Notes: generated by a model from the letters alone, not told the origin. A stretch of 23,979 nucleotides of DNA from Bacillota bacterium (GCA_023416175.1 JAEZIE010000088.1:1-23979), one strand, 5' to 3'. Positions 6,496 through 14,089 are shown, counted from the first letter of the stretch. Translations and numbers: made by a program.

Positions 6496-7323
6496 CTACA
6501 TCACGGGGCTAGTGTGTGGGGCGGGTAATTGGATATCCTCCAGGGATCCAAATCCGTACCCAAGCTCTGAAAGGGAAGTAAGTGCCTGATCCAGAATCTG
6601 CAGATTTGTGCTGGATTGGCAGTGGAGCAGCATAATTTCACCAGGGTGTGCCTCTTTGATGATTGCAGAAAGGGCGTTTCCTTTGGAGGGCTGCCGGGTA
6701 TCCCAGTCTCGGTAGCAAAACGACCAAAATACTGTTGTATAACCCATTTCATCAGCATATCTAAGGGATGCTTCCGAAAAAGCGCCATGTGGCGGCCTGA
6801 AGTATTTGGGGAGCTGCAGCCCGGTAACCTCAAAATAAGCCTCTTCTACGCCTTTCAACTCTGTCTTGAACTTTTCAAAAGATAACTGAGCAACGTTGAC
6901 ATGCCTGGATGTATGGTTGCAGACCAATGATCCGCTTTCAAGGACCCGGCGGACCGTATCCGGATGGTTTTCAATGAATGGCTTTGTCATGAAGAACGCG
7001 GCAGGAGCCTGATGTTTTTCCAGCACATCAAGAATAGCCAGTATATTATCGTTTTCAGGACAATCATCAAATGTCAAATAAATAATCTTTTCGTCGGGCA
7101 CCCCCACATATAGTACGCTATACTTTTCGTAGAACTTGGCTTTCTCCATAGGACGAGGCTGCTTATTCTGCGCATGGGGGAGGTAGTACCATCGAAACTC
7201 TTGTGCATATACCTCAGCCGCATCCGCGTTGATCCATTGTGCATACTCAACTCTCGCCCCTGCCAATAAAACTAAAATGAGTAGGATGCTGATTATCTCA
7301 AAAGCAAATCTTAACTTACGCAT
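6496..7323 (-). CDS. pdaA: PdaA-like polysaccharide deacetylase (spore cortex muramate deacetylase)
   Basis: A 275-residue NodB-type polysaccharide deacetylase. It has an N-terminal membrane anchor or signal (residues 6-22), a linker, and then the catalytic domain. Motif 1 is TFDD (84-87, catalytic base and metal Asp), motif 2 NHTSRH gives metal ligands His137 and His141, motif 3 is RPPHGAFSE, and the late TVFWSF, AHPGEIMLLH blocks are present. The overall pattern, including the WYYLPHAQNKQP region before the domain and RPPHGAFSE, matches Bacillus PdaA, which removes the N-acetyl group of muramic acid during delta-lactam synthesis in the spore cortex. It differs from many PdaA proteins by a Cys after TFDD. 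It diverges from a cwlD-like gene, the enzyme acting just before PdaA, which strongly supports the assignment. The start at 7323 is preceded by an AGG at a 9-base distance. Confidence 0.85.
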   Translation of the reverse strand: MRKLRFAFEIISILLILVLLAGARVEYAQWINADAAEVYAQEFRWYYLPHAQNKQPRPMEKAKFYEKYSVLYVGVPDEKIIYLTFDDCPENDNILAILDVLEKHQAPAAFFMTKPFIENHPDTVRRVLESGSLVCNHTSRHVNVAQLSFEKFKTELKGVEEAYFEVTGLQLPKYFRPPHGAFSEASLRYADEMGYTTVFWSFCYRDWDTRQPSKGNALSAIIKEAHPGEIMLLHCQSSTNLQILDQALTSLSELGYGFGSLEDIQLPAPHTSPVM

Positions 7324-7448
7324 GGATTTTAACCTGCCTCATATAAAAGTAGAGACACAACCATTTTCAGTATATGTTGCAGCACGGCGCTTTATGGTTT
7401 GGGGCGCTCTGCCGGAATACAAATCGTATCATAACGGGGGATATGTCT

Positions 7449-8156
7449 GTGAAAAAAGGGCGCCGGCCGGTCATCGTAGTGGAAGCCATATTCCTTGCGG
7501 TTAGTATACTCCTGCTGGCCTTAACCGGTGAGTGGGCACCCGCCTCCTGGATACGGTACAGAGGAGTCTCAACAAAGATGACCCCGTTGATTGTAATAGA
7601 TGCCGGTCATGGGGGAATGGATGGGGGCGCCGTAGGGGTAAGGGGCGTTAAGGAATCCCCGTTGAACCTTGCAGTTGCCAAGCTTGTGGAAAGAGGATTA
7701 AACAAGAAGGGTTTTCGCGTCATCATGACGCGGAAGGATGAAAATGCATTGGGAAAGAGTAAACGCGCAGATATGCAGATGCGCCGCAAGATCATGCGCG
7801 GAGATGACATATCCGTCATTGTGAGCATCCACATGAACAAATTCAAGGACTCTTCCGTAAAAGGCCCCCGCGTTTTTTATATGGAAGACTCCAAACAAGG
7901 CGAGCTTTTAGCCACCCAAATACTAACGACATTATGCGCTACGATTGAGCACCCCAAACGGCTGGCCAGCACCGGGAATTATTTTGTACTCCGGGAAAGC
8001 ATTGCCCCGGCCGTCATTGTGGAATGTGGCTTTCTATCCAACGCTTCGGATGCAAAAAAGTTACAGGATCCCGCGTATCAGCAAAAGCTTGCTGACGGGA
8101 TTGTAAATGGATTGGTCGCGTATTTTGCATGTGATCCGGAAGCCGTGACAAATTGA
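7449..8156 (+). CDS. cwlD: CwlD-like N-acetylmuramoyl-L-alanine amidase (germination-specific)
   Basis: A 235-residue zinc amidase of the Amidase_3 family with an N-terminal membrane anchor (residues 7-26). Zinc ligands and catalytic residues are visible: His54 in IDAGHGGMDGGA, Glu69 in VKES, the histidine of SIHMN, and the catalytic Glu in VIVECGFLSN. Length and architecture match CwlD, which strips peptide from muramic acid so that PdaA can form muramic-delta-lactam in the spore cortex. The frame opens at 7374. The ATG at 7443 is only two bases after GGGGG, whereas the GTG at 7449 is eight bases away, so I prefer the GTG. The ATG remains possible. The 125-bp gap to the divergent pdaA-like gene presumably carries sporulation promoters, but I could not identify a convincing SigE/SigG pair. 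Confidence 0.86.
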   Translation: MKKGRRPVIVVEAIFLAVSILLLALTGEWAPASWIRYRGVSTKMTPLIVIDAGHGGMDGGAVGVRGVKESPLNLAVAKLVERGLNKKGFRVIMTRKDENALGKSKRADMQMRRKIMRGDDISVIVSIHMNKFKDSSVKGPRVFYMEDSKQGELLATQILTTLCATIEHPKRLASTGNYFVLRESIAPAVIVECGFLSNASDAKKLQDPAYQQKLADGIVNGLVAYFACDPEAVTN

Positions 8157-8203
8157 AAGAATTGATTTGGATTCACAGGAAAAGCGCTAGCTCGAATAGA
8201 AAA

Positions 8204-8494
8204 TCAACAAAGCAAACTGTCTTCTAATTTTTTTATTTGCTTTTTTAGATCGCCAATTTGCTTCAATTTGTCTTCTTTCGATTCACAAACTGTTAACTGT
8301 GCAGCAATCGTCAGAATGAGTCCGCCTACTCCAACAATAAAGTTACCTATCACATTTAATTGATCTGCACTCTTCCCTCTTGAAATTGCAACAGCAAGCA
8401 AATTAGCCCAAAATGCAAGCTGTTCAGCGCTTTTTGTACATGCTAAAGTGCTGAGTGTGTCGGCACATTGACTGATGGCGTTTTCCTCCTGCAT
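8204..8494 (-). CDS. Small hypothetical protein with central hydrophobic segment
   Basis: A 96-residue protein I do not recognise. It has three cysteines spaced through the N-terminal and middle parts (Cys10, Cys19, Cys70 approximately), a hydrophobic stretch at about residues 45-66 (NVIGNFIVGVGGLILTIAAQ) that could span a membrane, and a charged coiled-coil-like C-terminus (KEDKLKQIGDLKKQIKKLED). The ATG at 8494 has GGGAGA six bases upstream, which supports real expression. It stands alone on the minus strand after cwlD. Small Clostridial proteins with an 'A.S.ISRGKSADQLNVIGNF' type pattern exist, but I know of no function. Confidence 0.55.
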   Translation of the reverse strand: MQEENAISQCADTLSTLACTKSAEQLAFWANLLAVAISRGKSADQLNVIGNFIVGVGGLILTIAAQLTVCESKEDKLKQIGDLKKQIKKLEDSLLC

Positions 8495-8903
8495 GTTCTG
8501 TCTCCCAATTACCTTACTTCTTACATCTTATTCATCATTTGAAATTCTGTGCATCATCGTGGTTCGCAAAACGAACCCCCTCTGCAACCCAGAGTCTCCA
8601 TATATTTTATAAAAGGATGGACACTGAAGCGGGAGAGGGGGCTTGGCGAAAAGAGCAATTCAATTATCTAAAAGTTCCTGTCCTAATCATACCCGCCCTT
8701 TCATAAGACGCGATGATGACTCCACTGGGCGAAAGCTTACAATCTTTTACCTTAAAAGTGCGGGGATAGTACCTTCTGCGAATAAATGCTCCTTTAAAGC
8801 AAGGCCTAAGGCAATTTATTTATTACATAAAGCAGTTGAATCTTTCTAAAGCCAAACACATCCGAATCTCGAAAAGGAAATGAAAGTATTGCCAAAATGC
8901 TGC

Positions 8904-8952
8904 CACTGGATATACCAGTGATCGAAAAACCCTGCAGCAAACGCGGCAGGGT
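8904..8952. repeat. Two adjacent small hairpins
   Basis: CACTGG-ATATA-CCAGTG (8904-8920) is followed by ACCCTGC ... GCAGGGT (8929-8935 and 8946-8952). Both stems are perfect. No T-run follows on either strand, so their role is unclear. Confidence 0.4.
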
Positions 8953-9064
8953 ATATCTATAGAACGGACTATGCAGATGAAGGTACTCTTAAAGCCTAGG
9001 TTAAAATGACTTGCTGCCCCCTTTGTAGAGTGCGGCCGCGTAAATAACCAATTGGCTTTGGTCC

Positions 9065-9140
9065 AAAGAGAGTAGCTAGTAACTACAAATGCCTTGCTTC
9101 TATTTGTAAATAGAGCAAGGCATTAGTTATTCTCTACTGC
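9065..9140. terminator. Long hairpin downstream of the aldolase/dehydrogenase pair
   Basis: The core AATGCCTTGC ... GCAAGGCATT (9088-9097 and 9115-9124) encloses a second stem TCTATTT-GT-AAATAGA. TAACT/AGTTA and AGAGA/TCTCT extend the pairing outward to roughly 9065-9135. It lies 43 bases past the stop of the minus-strand dehydrogenase gene. It probably terminates that operon, although no clean T-run follows. An alternative is a small mobile palindromic element. Confidence 0.5.
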
Positions 9141-9182
9141 TCTGAATATGGAAAGATACCATAATCAGCTTTGCTGTTGTTC

Positions 9183-10157
9183 CTAATGGTTTACCAAAAC
9201 GGATGGGTTGATTACGTTGGGGGGGATTCCTCCCTTTAGCACGGTGGTGAGCCCTTCCAGCGCCTCTTTGCACATGGCAATTCTGGAACGCATGGTTAGG
9301 CTGGCCGCGTGGGGCGTAAGTACGACGTTGTCCAAAGTGAGAAGACCCTCGTAAACGGTGGGTTCTTGTTCAAACACATCCAGCCCCGCGCCTTTGATGA
9401 CGCCAGATTTCAATGCGGCGCACAGCGCTTCTTCGTTGACCAGCTTGCCCCGGGCAGCATTGATGAAGTAGGCCGAGGGCTTCATCTTTAAAAAGGTTTC
9501 GGTGTTGAACAGGTGATGGTTTTCGGGAACATAGGGCGCATGCAGAGAGACACAGTCGCTCTGGGCAAGCACCTCGTCAAAGGAATGGAATGTTACATCA
9601 TATTCCTGTTCCACTTCCTCGGAAGCGCGGAACTTGTCAAAATAGATTACTTTCATCCCAAGGCCTTTGGCCTTGCGGGCAACGGATTTTCCAATCCTCC
9701 CGAAGCCGATGAGGCCGAGCGTACTGCCACTTACCATCGTATTGATGTCCGAAAATAGCGGCGAGAGCCATATTTTTTGACGAACTTCTTTATCATAGCG
9801 CGCGACGCCCCGCATGGCTGCCAGGATAAGCGCAATGGTAAGCTCGGCGGTAGCCTCGGTGACCTGGGTAGGCGTGTTGAGAACGGGAATCCCCAGCTCA
9901 GTCGCGTACTTCCAGTCGATTTTGTCATAGCCTACGCCGAAGTTGGCGATGGCTTTTAGCTTTTTCGCTGCATCGAATACCGGCTTGTCTGCAATCATGT
10001 CAATATCAAAATATCCATCGAATTCCGGAAGATGGCTAAGTATGTAGTCATAGCTGAATGCGTTATCGTCATTTGGCATGGTAAATGCAAACGCATCCTC
10101 ATAGGGCACGAGACATTCAACGGGTACTCTTTTGGAAATCAGAATTTTTTGCTTCAT
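9183..10157 (-). CDS. D-isomer-specific 2-hydroxyacid dehydrogenase
   Basis: A 324-residue NAD(P)-dependent dehydrogenase of the D-2-hydroxyacid dehydrogenase family (glyoxylate/hydroxypyruvate reductase, phosphoglycerate dehydrogenase relatives). The Rossmann motif GLIGFGRIG is near residue 151. The catalytic triad is intact: Arg in NAARGKLV, Glu in FEQEP, and His in TPHAAS. NFGVGYDKID near 75 and NTPTQVTEATAE near 95 form the substrate loop. GTG at 10166 is in frame, but AAGGTGG five bases before the ATG at 10157 decides the start. It follows the aldolase gene by about 12 bases, so the two are almost certainly co-transcribed. A plausible job is reduction of a 2-oxo acid or of hydroxypyruvate/tartronate semialdehyde tautomers released by the aldolase. 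The exact substrate is unknown. Confidence 0.88.
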   Translation of the reverse strand: MKQKILISKRVPVECLVPYEDAFAFTMPNDDNAFSYDYILSHLPEFDGYFDIDMIADKPVFDAAKKLKAIANFGVGYDKIDWKYATELGIPVLNTPTQVTEATAELTIALILAAMRGVARYDKEVRQKIWLSPLFSDINTMVSGSTLGLIGFGRIGKSVARKAKGLGMKVIYFDKFRASEEVEQEYDVTFHSFDEVLAQSDCVSLHAPYVPENHHLFNTETFLKMKPSAYFINAARGKLVNEEALCAALKSGVIKGAGLDVFEQEPTVYEGLLTLDNVVLTPHAASLTMRSRIAMCKEALEGLTTVLKGGIPPNVINPSVLVNH

Positions 10158-10169
10158 AGGTTCCACCTT

Positions 10170-10964
10170 TTACAGCGTATCGGCAAGTTTTCGTACTTCA
10201 CCGCAGGTGCCCTTCCAATAGGCGTTCAGGATACGCATTTCATCGCCTACGCAAAAGTGCCGGACGCCCAGCTCTTTATAATAATTGATTTTTTCTATGG
10301 TATCGCATTCGCAACGGGGAGCGATGCCATGGGCAAGCGCCGTGCGAATCACATATTCCTCAATTTCCTGAAGCTCCTGCTTGTGCTCGCTTGCATTCCA
10401 GCCCTTGCTCATACTGAAATCAGAGGGGCCGAACTGCACCATGTCCACGCCGGGAACAGCGCAGATTGCTTCAAAATTATCTACGGTTTCCTGCTTCTCG
10501 ACCATAAATGCCTTTACGATATTGCGCACCATGGCGGCATGATCCATTTGATCTGTATGCGGCATATAGCCGATCCAACGGGAATTGGGGTAGCCGAAAC
10601 AACCTTCTCCCAGACAATCCGGACTAAGAGCATGGACGGTTTCCTGCACTTCTTCAGCGGTCTTATGGTCACACAATAGTACGGCTTCAAATCCCATGGC
10701 TACGGCACGCTGCGCTACATAATGACGGTTTTGCAAATCGACCTTGATCATCGATCCAATCCCGTGCAGTTCGGCCGCCCGTACCATATTTTCCAAATCG
10801 GCTTGGGTAAAAGGAGAATACTCCGCTACAAATTCAACATAGTCAAATATCCTGGTTACTCCCATAGCCTCTACTATGGTGGGCCAAGTACTCCAGATGC
10901 GGGTAGCGACGGTAGGCTTATTGGATGCAAGCAGCGAACGAATTTTGTTGGTGGGTATTGCCAT
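10170..10964 (-). CDS. HpcH/HpaI-family aldolase, divergent active site
   Basis: A 264-residue class II (metal-dependent) aldolase-fold protein of the HpcH/HpaI family, whose members cleave 4-hydroxy-2-oxo acids to pyruvate plus an aldehyde. The acidic metal ligands are recognisable: Glu in FMVEKQETVDN and Asp in QFGPSDFSMSKG. The usual DGEHAPN block carrying the general-base histidine reads VAEYSPF here, and the usual arginine after the third strand is replaced in SMIKVDL. It therefore belongs to a divergent subgroup and may use another mechanism or substrate. AGGAGG sits 9 bases before the ATG at 10964. It is the first gene of a two-gene minus-strand unit with the 2-hydroxyacid dehydrogenase, divergent from the AraC regulator gene. 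Confidence 0.82.
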   Translation of the reverse strand: MAIPTNKIRSLLASNKPTVATRIWSTWPTIVEAMGVTRIFDYVEFVAEYSPFTQADLENMVRAAELHGIGSMIKVDLQNRHYVAQRAVAMGFEAVLLCDHKTAEEVQETVHALSPDCLGEGCFGYPNSRWIGYMPHTDQMDHAAMVRNIVKAFMVEKQETVDNFEAICAVPGVDMVQFGPSDFSMSKGWNASEHKQELQEIEEYVIRTALAHGIAPRCECDTIEKINYYKELGVRHFCVGDEMRILNAYWKGTCGEVRKLADTL

Positions 10965-11015
10965 TATGAAAAACCTCCTGTTGTCAAATTGGATGGGTGC
11001 CTATTGATGAGATGT

Positions 11016-11048
11016 TCTATATATGACATAATTATAGTGTCTATATGA
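11016..11048. promoter_or_regulatory. Direct repeats overlapping the aldolase promoter, candidate AraC sites
   Basis: TCTATATATGA begins at 11016 and TCTATATGA at 11040, i.e. related repeats 24 bases apart that flank the -10 box of the aldolase promoter. The spacing and position suit an AraC-type activator or repressor encoded just to the right. This is inference from position only. Confidence 0.35.
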
Positions 11049-11058
11049 GTAAAGTCGA
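11031..11058 (-). promoter_or_regulatory. Sigma-A-type promoter for aldolase-dehydrogenase unit
   Basis: On the minus strand TCGACT (11058-11053) and a perfect TATAAT (11036-11031) are separated by 16 bases, about 67 bases before the aldolase ATG. Confidence 0.55.
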
Positions 11059-11203
11059 TTCACAGTATTGGAAAGTACATTTCATATCTTGCTACGTTTG
11101 TTAAAAAGAGCGCGTCAACGCAGACGGGTGCAAACTTAATTGGTGCGCCGGGACCGGGAGGCGGGACGCGATGAAATCTTTCAACCCATGAAAGGAGAAC
11201 TGT

Positions 11204-12061
11204 ATGGTGGAGAACGCCATATTCCTATCAAAGACGAATATATTTTCCGGTGACTGCGGCGGGGAGCTGCACAATAGCGAAAATGAGCCTGCCAGCTGCC
11301 TGCATTACCACGATTTTTATGAGTTTTTTATATGCTTGGGCAACGAGAACGCTTTTGTGATTGATGGCAAAGAATATAGCGTGCGTCGCGGGGATATTGT
11401 CATTGTGGATATGTTTACGCCCCATATGATGGTTCCCTGTAAGGGAAGTCAGAATGAGTGCTTTGTAGCCCATGTAAATCCGGAACTGCTCTTCACTTAC
11501 AGCACACACAATTCCAACCTGCTGGATATTTTCCATAAAGGATATCTGCCGGTTCATTCTACGGATGAAAAGGAATTCCCCAAATATCACCGGCTGATGG
11601 ATGAATACAGGGCGGTACATCAAAAAAGCGGACAGGATATCCTCGTCAAAGCAATCATCCACAAGCTTATGGCGTATGTTTATGGGGACTGCTACTCAGG
11701 TGTACACTGCGATAGCTCGGTTTCACGAGGGCTAACGATAGTGACCCAAATTGTCAATTACATCAATGGTCATTTGGCTGAAAAGGTTACCCTGCAAACC
11801 CTTGCCAAAGAGATTAATTACAGTGAATGCTATCTGTGTCACCTGTTTAAGGAGGCCACCAATAAAACCATAAGCATCTACATACAGGAAAAGCGTATTG
11901 AAATGGCCACAGGGTTGCTCATGCGTCCTATTCCGATCAAAAAGGTAGCCGAGCAGTCAGGCTTTAGCAATTACAGCCACTTTTACAAGACATTTAAGCG
12001 CCAGATGGGCTGTAACCCGGAGGAATACCGGGAAAGGCTTCAGGCGGTGGCTAAGGCTTAG
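11204..12061 (+). CDS. AraC-family transcriptional regulator with cupin sensor domain
   Basis: A 285-residue regulator. The N-terminal 150 residues form a cupin-type sensor (LHYHDFYEFF near 28, VIDGKEYSVRRGDIVIVD near 50, then TPHMM), typical of AraC proteins that bind sugars or related acids. The C-terminal 100 residues hold the two helix-turn-helix motifs: LQTLAKEINYSECYLCHLFK near 200, and IKKVAEQSGFSNYSHFYKTF followed by CNPEEYRER, the classical AraC signature. AAAGGAG lies six bases before the ATG at 11204. It is divergent from the aldolase/dehydrogenase pair and convergent with the SDR gene at 12848, so control of the aldolase unit is the simplest expectation. Inducer unknown. Confidence 0.92.
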   Translation: MVENAIFLSKTNIFSGDCGGELHNSENEPASCLHYHDFYEFFICLGNENAFVIDGKEYSVRRGDIVIVDMFTPHMMVPCKGSQNECFVAHVNPELLFTYSTHNSNLLDIFHKGYLPVHSTDEKEFPKYHRLMDEYRAVHQKSGQDILVKAIIHKLMAYVYGDCYSGVHCDSSVSRGLTIVTQIVNYINGHLAEKVTLQTLAKEINYSECYLCHLFKEATNKTISIYIQEKRIEMATGLLMRPIPIKKVAEQSGFSNYSHFYKTFKRQMGCNPEEYRERLQAVAKA

Positions 12062-12086
12062 CGCAACCGCCTGAGAGCTTAGGTGA

Positions 12087-12848
12087 TCATTTATCTTCTG
12101 GCAGGCCGCACTGACTCCAGCCGCCATCAATGAAAAGGGTCTGCCCTGTAATTCCGCTCGCATCACTTGAAGCAAGAAAGCAGACGCCACTGGCTATTTC
12201 CGCTGGACTTAATAAGCGCTTCATTGGGATGACTTTATAGTTGGTCTCCATATCAATGATGCCATCGCTGATGCCCTTTTGGACCATGTCGGTAAGAACA
12301 TATCCGGGGGCTACAGCATTGATTCGGATGTTGTATCGGCCCCATTCTACGCCAAGGGTCCCTACCAGGCCGTTTACCGCCGCTTTGGAAATATTGTACG
12401 GGGAACGCCGGGAAGTAAAGCAAGCGGAGTTTGCAGAGGAGATACACACAATCGAACCGCCCTCCGTCTGTTTCTTCATATACCTTGCAGCGGCTCTTGA
12501 TGCAAAGAAATAGGCCTTGAGGTTTAAGTCCATTAAAAAGTCGAATTTTGACTCATCAAAATCTGTGGCCCATTCACGAATTTGAACACCGGCGTTGTTT
12601 ACCAGAATATCAATACTGCCATATTTTACGAATACATATTGAACCATGGCGTCGATTTCGGCAACGCTGCATAGATCGGCCTTATAAGCTTCTGCTCCCA
12701 ACTCTTTGGCGGACGATTCAGCAGCGGCTTTATCGATATCAACAATAATAAGCCTCGCCCCTTCGGCGGCCAACCGCTCGCAGATTCCCTTTCCTATTCC
12801 GCGAGCTCCACCGGTGACGATAGCAATTTTGCCTGAGATCCCATTCAT
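12087..12848 (-). CDS. Short-chain dehydrogenase/reductase (FabG/gluconate 5-dehydrogenase-like)
   Basis: A 253-residue classical SDR oxidoreductase. TGGARGIG near residues 13-20 binds the cofactor, and an Asp at the end of strand two (IIVDID) suggests NAD(H) preference. NNAGVQ near 88, the catalytic Ser in SSANSA, and YNISK (Tyr and Lys) complete the active site. The C-terminus SGITGQTLFIDGGW is typical. This subgroup includes sugar, polyol and aldonate dehydrogenases, and the sugar-acid neighbourhood fits that use, but the substrate is not readable. AGGAGG is present upstream, with a rather long spacer of about 14 bases before the ATG at 12848. It is convergent with araC and divergent from a second SDR at 13174. 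Confidence 0.85.
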   Translation of the reverse strand: MNGISGKIAIVTGGARGIGKGICERLAAEGARLIIVDIDKAAAESSAKELGAEAYKADLCSVAEIDAMVQYVFVKYGSIDILVNNAGVQIREWATDFDESKFDFLMDLNLKAYFFASRAAARYMKKQTEGGSIVCISSANSACFTSRRSPYNISKAAVNGLVGTLGVEWGRYNIRINAVAPGYVLTDMVQKGISDGIIDMETNYKVIPMKRLLSPAEIASGVCFLASSDASGITGQTLFIDGGWSQCGLPEDK

Positions 12849-13173
12849 ATTTCTTTATAAGACCTCCTTTCAAAAAACAAGTTGACATGGGTGGTTGTTG
12901 TGCATACGATATGGTTACGGCTTAAACGAACTATACAACTCGACTTTATAAAACTCAATAAGCTTGCATACGATAGCGGTTTAAAGCAAACAAAAAACGC
13001 AATATAGGAAAACACTGCAGGTGTATCACCCGTGTGTGTTTGTGTATGCTGTAAAAATGCGATGGGCATAGCCAAGTGAGGAACTCTGGCAGGATCAGTC
13101 GTATGGCTGCGCATAAGAAACATGGGTTTGATGATACCGAACATGAGAAAAACGCAGAATGGGAGTAAAAATC
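12849..13173. promoter_or_regulatory. Divergent promoter region between two SDR genes, with direct repeat
   Basis: This 325-bp region contains no gene. GCATACGATA occurs twice in the same orientation (12902-12911 and 12966-12975), 64 bases apart, about six helical turns. CGTATG near 13099 gives a possible third, inverted half-site. These are candidates for operators controlling the two divergent SDR genes. I could not assign -35/-10 pairs with confidence. Confidence 0.4.
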
Positions 13174-13998
13174 ATGTTAGTAGAGTCCAATTTGAAAAAA
13201 CTATTTTCGCTAGAGGATAAAATTGTTGTAATGACCGGGGCGGCGGGTGGCATTGGTGCAGCATTGTCCAAAGGGATGGCAGGGGCCGGGGCAGTCATGT
13301 GCAATTGCGATGTCAGTGAAAAAGGTCTTGCATTGCTAGAGAAAGAAATTGCAGCCGAGGGCGGTCAGGCGCGATCCTATATCATGAATGTCACTGACAG
13401 TGCAAGCATACAGGCGTCTATAGACGCCATTGTCGGGGAATTCGGCAGAATTGACGTACTGGTGAACGTCGCAGGCATCAACAAGCGCGAGGGACTCATG
13501 GATGTGAAGGAAGAAACCTATGACCGGATTATGGATATCAACCTGAAAAGCGTATTCTTCGTTACCCAGGCTGTGGTTCCTTCCATGATGAAGGCGCACA
13601 GCGGAAGCATTATCAACATTGGCTCCCATAATGCCACGGCAATGCTGGGGGGGTGCAGCGTTTACGGCGCGACCAAGAGCGGCGTGGTAGCGCTGACGCG
13701 TTCCATGGCGGTAGAATGGGCAGAGTGGGGCATCCGCGCCAACGCAGTCTCACCGGGACATATTCTGACGCCGCTGACACAGGTTACCTGGGATCATCCT
13801 ACGCGTGGCGATTACTTGCGGGACAGGATTGCGATGCGCCGGCCAGGCAACCCAGAGGAACTTCTGGGGATTGTTGTACTGCTTGCTTCCGATGCGTCGA
13901 GCTATATGTCCGGCTGTAATTACGTGGTGGATGGTGGATGCCTGTGCGGGGGCATGCCTTGGGACTATGACTCTGCGTACCATAACACACAGCAATAG
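13174..13998 (+). CDS. Short-chain dehydrogenase/reductase
   Basis: A 274-residue classical SDR. TGAAGGIG near residue 22 binds NAD(P). The usual NNAG reads NVAGINKREG near 96. The active site is Ser in NIGSHNATAML and Tyr/Lys in VYGATKSGVV. RANAVSPGHILTPLT follows, and the tail ends DGGCLCGGMPWDY, with a Cys-Gly extension unlike the neighbouring SDR. GGGAG with an 8-base spacer selects the ATG at 13174. An in-frame ATG at 13159 has no good ribosome binding site. It is transcribed away from the minus-strand SDR gene and is followed by a hairpin, so it is probably a single-gene unit. A sugar-acid or polyol substrate is likely from context only. Confidence 0.86.
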   Translation: MLVESNLKKLFSLEDKIVVMTGAAGGIGAALSKGMAGAGAVMCNCDVSEKGLALLEKEIAAEGGQARSYIMNVTDSASIQASIDAIVGEFGRIDVLVNVAGINKREGLMDVKEETYDRIMDINLKSVFFVTQAVVPSMMKAHSGSIINIGSHNATAMLGGCSVYGATKSGVVALTRSMAVEWAEWGIRANAVSPGHILTPLTQVTWDHPTRGDYLRDRIAMRRPGNPEELLGIVVLLASDASSYMSGCNYVVDGGCLCGGMPWDYDSAYHNTQQ

Positions 13999-14050
13999 CA
14001 GCATGGGGTTGCATGTCCGATTTGTTATATTTATATCAAAATAAATGACG

Positions 14051-14089
14051 TCGCGCCGCAACCGCCCATATTGTGCGAGTGCGGCGCGA
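14051..14089 (+). terminator. GC-rich hairpin after SDR gene
   Basis: TCGCGCCGCA (14051-14060) pairs perfectly with TGCGGCGCGA (14080-14089) around a 19-base loop, 50 bases after the SDR stop. No T-run follows, so this is a probable but imperfect terminator separating the SDR from the sugar-acid operon. Confidence 0.5.

Larger units (their letters stand above)
8495..9182. other. 688-bp gene-poor region with several hairpins and no convincing gene
   Basis: No open frame here has both a ribosome binding site and recognisable protein features. Visible structures are: GGTTCG-CAAAA-CGAACC near 8560-8576; an 8-bp inverted repeat CCCCCTCT ... AGAGGGGG (near 8576-8583 and 8633-8640) enclosing about 50 bases; two adjacent hairpins at 8904-8952; and the long hairpin at 9088-9124. 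The 8495-8642 part would be the 5' leader of the small minus-strand gene at 8494. Tiny frames at about 8880-9005 look like scrambled coding sequence. I could not identify a riboswitch class or a former gene. Confidence 0.4.

Noticed and set aside
8643..8849. 68-codon plus-strand frame in the gene-poor region
   Set aside because: It has a TTG start with the G-rich stretch only 2-3 bases upstream, no recognisable family and atypical composition. It overlaps the inverted-repeat area.
8929..8952. Hairpin considered as part of a tRNA or T-box leader
   Set aside because: No cloverleaf, CCA end, T-loop or T-box sequence could be fitted.
8880..9005. Possible serine-recombinase remnant (scrambled frames with a YIYRTDYADEG-like stretch)
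   Set aside because: The resemblance is too weak and needs several frameshifts; no mobile-element ends or catalytic serine motif were found.
10032..10679. Long plus-strand open frame (215 codons) opposite the aldolase and dehydrogenase genes
   Set aside because: It is antisense to two well-supported genes with intact motifs, has no family resemblance, and is a typical codon-bias shadow.
12845..13144. 99-codon minus-strand frame in the divergent SDR promoter region
   Set aside because: It runs into the SDR start in another frame, has no ribosome binding site and lies in a region with repeated operator-like sequence.
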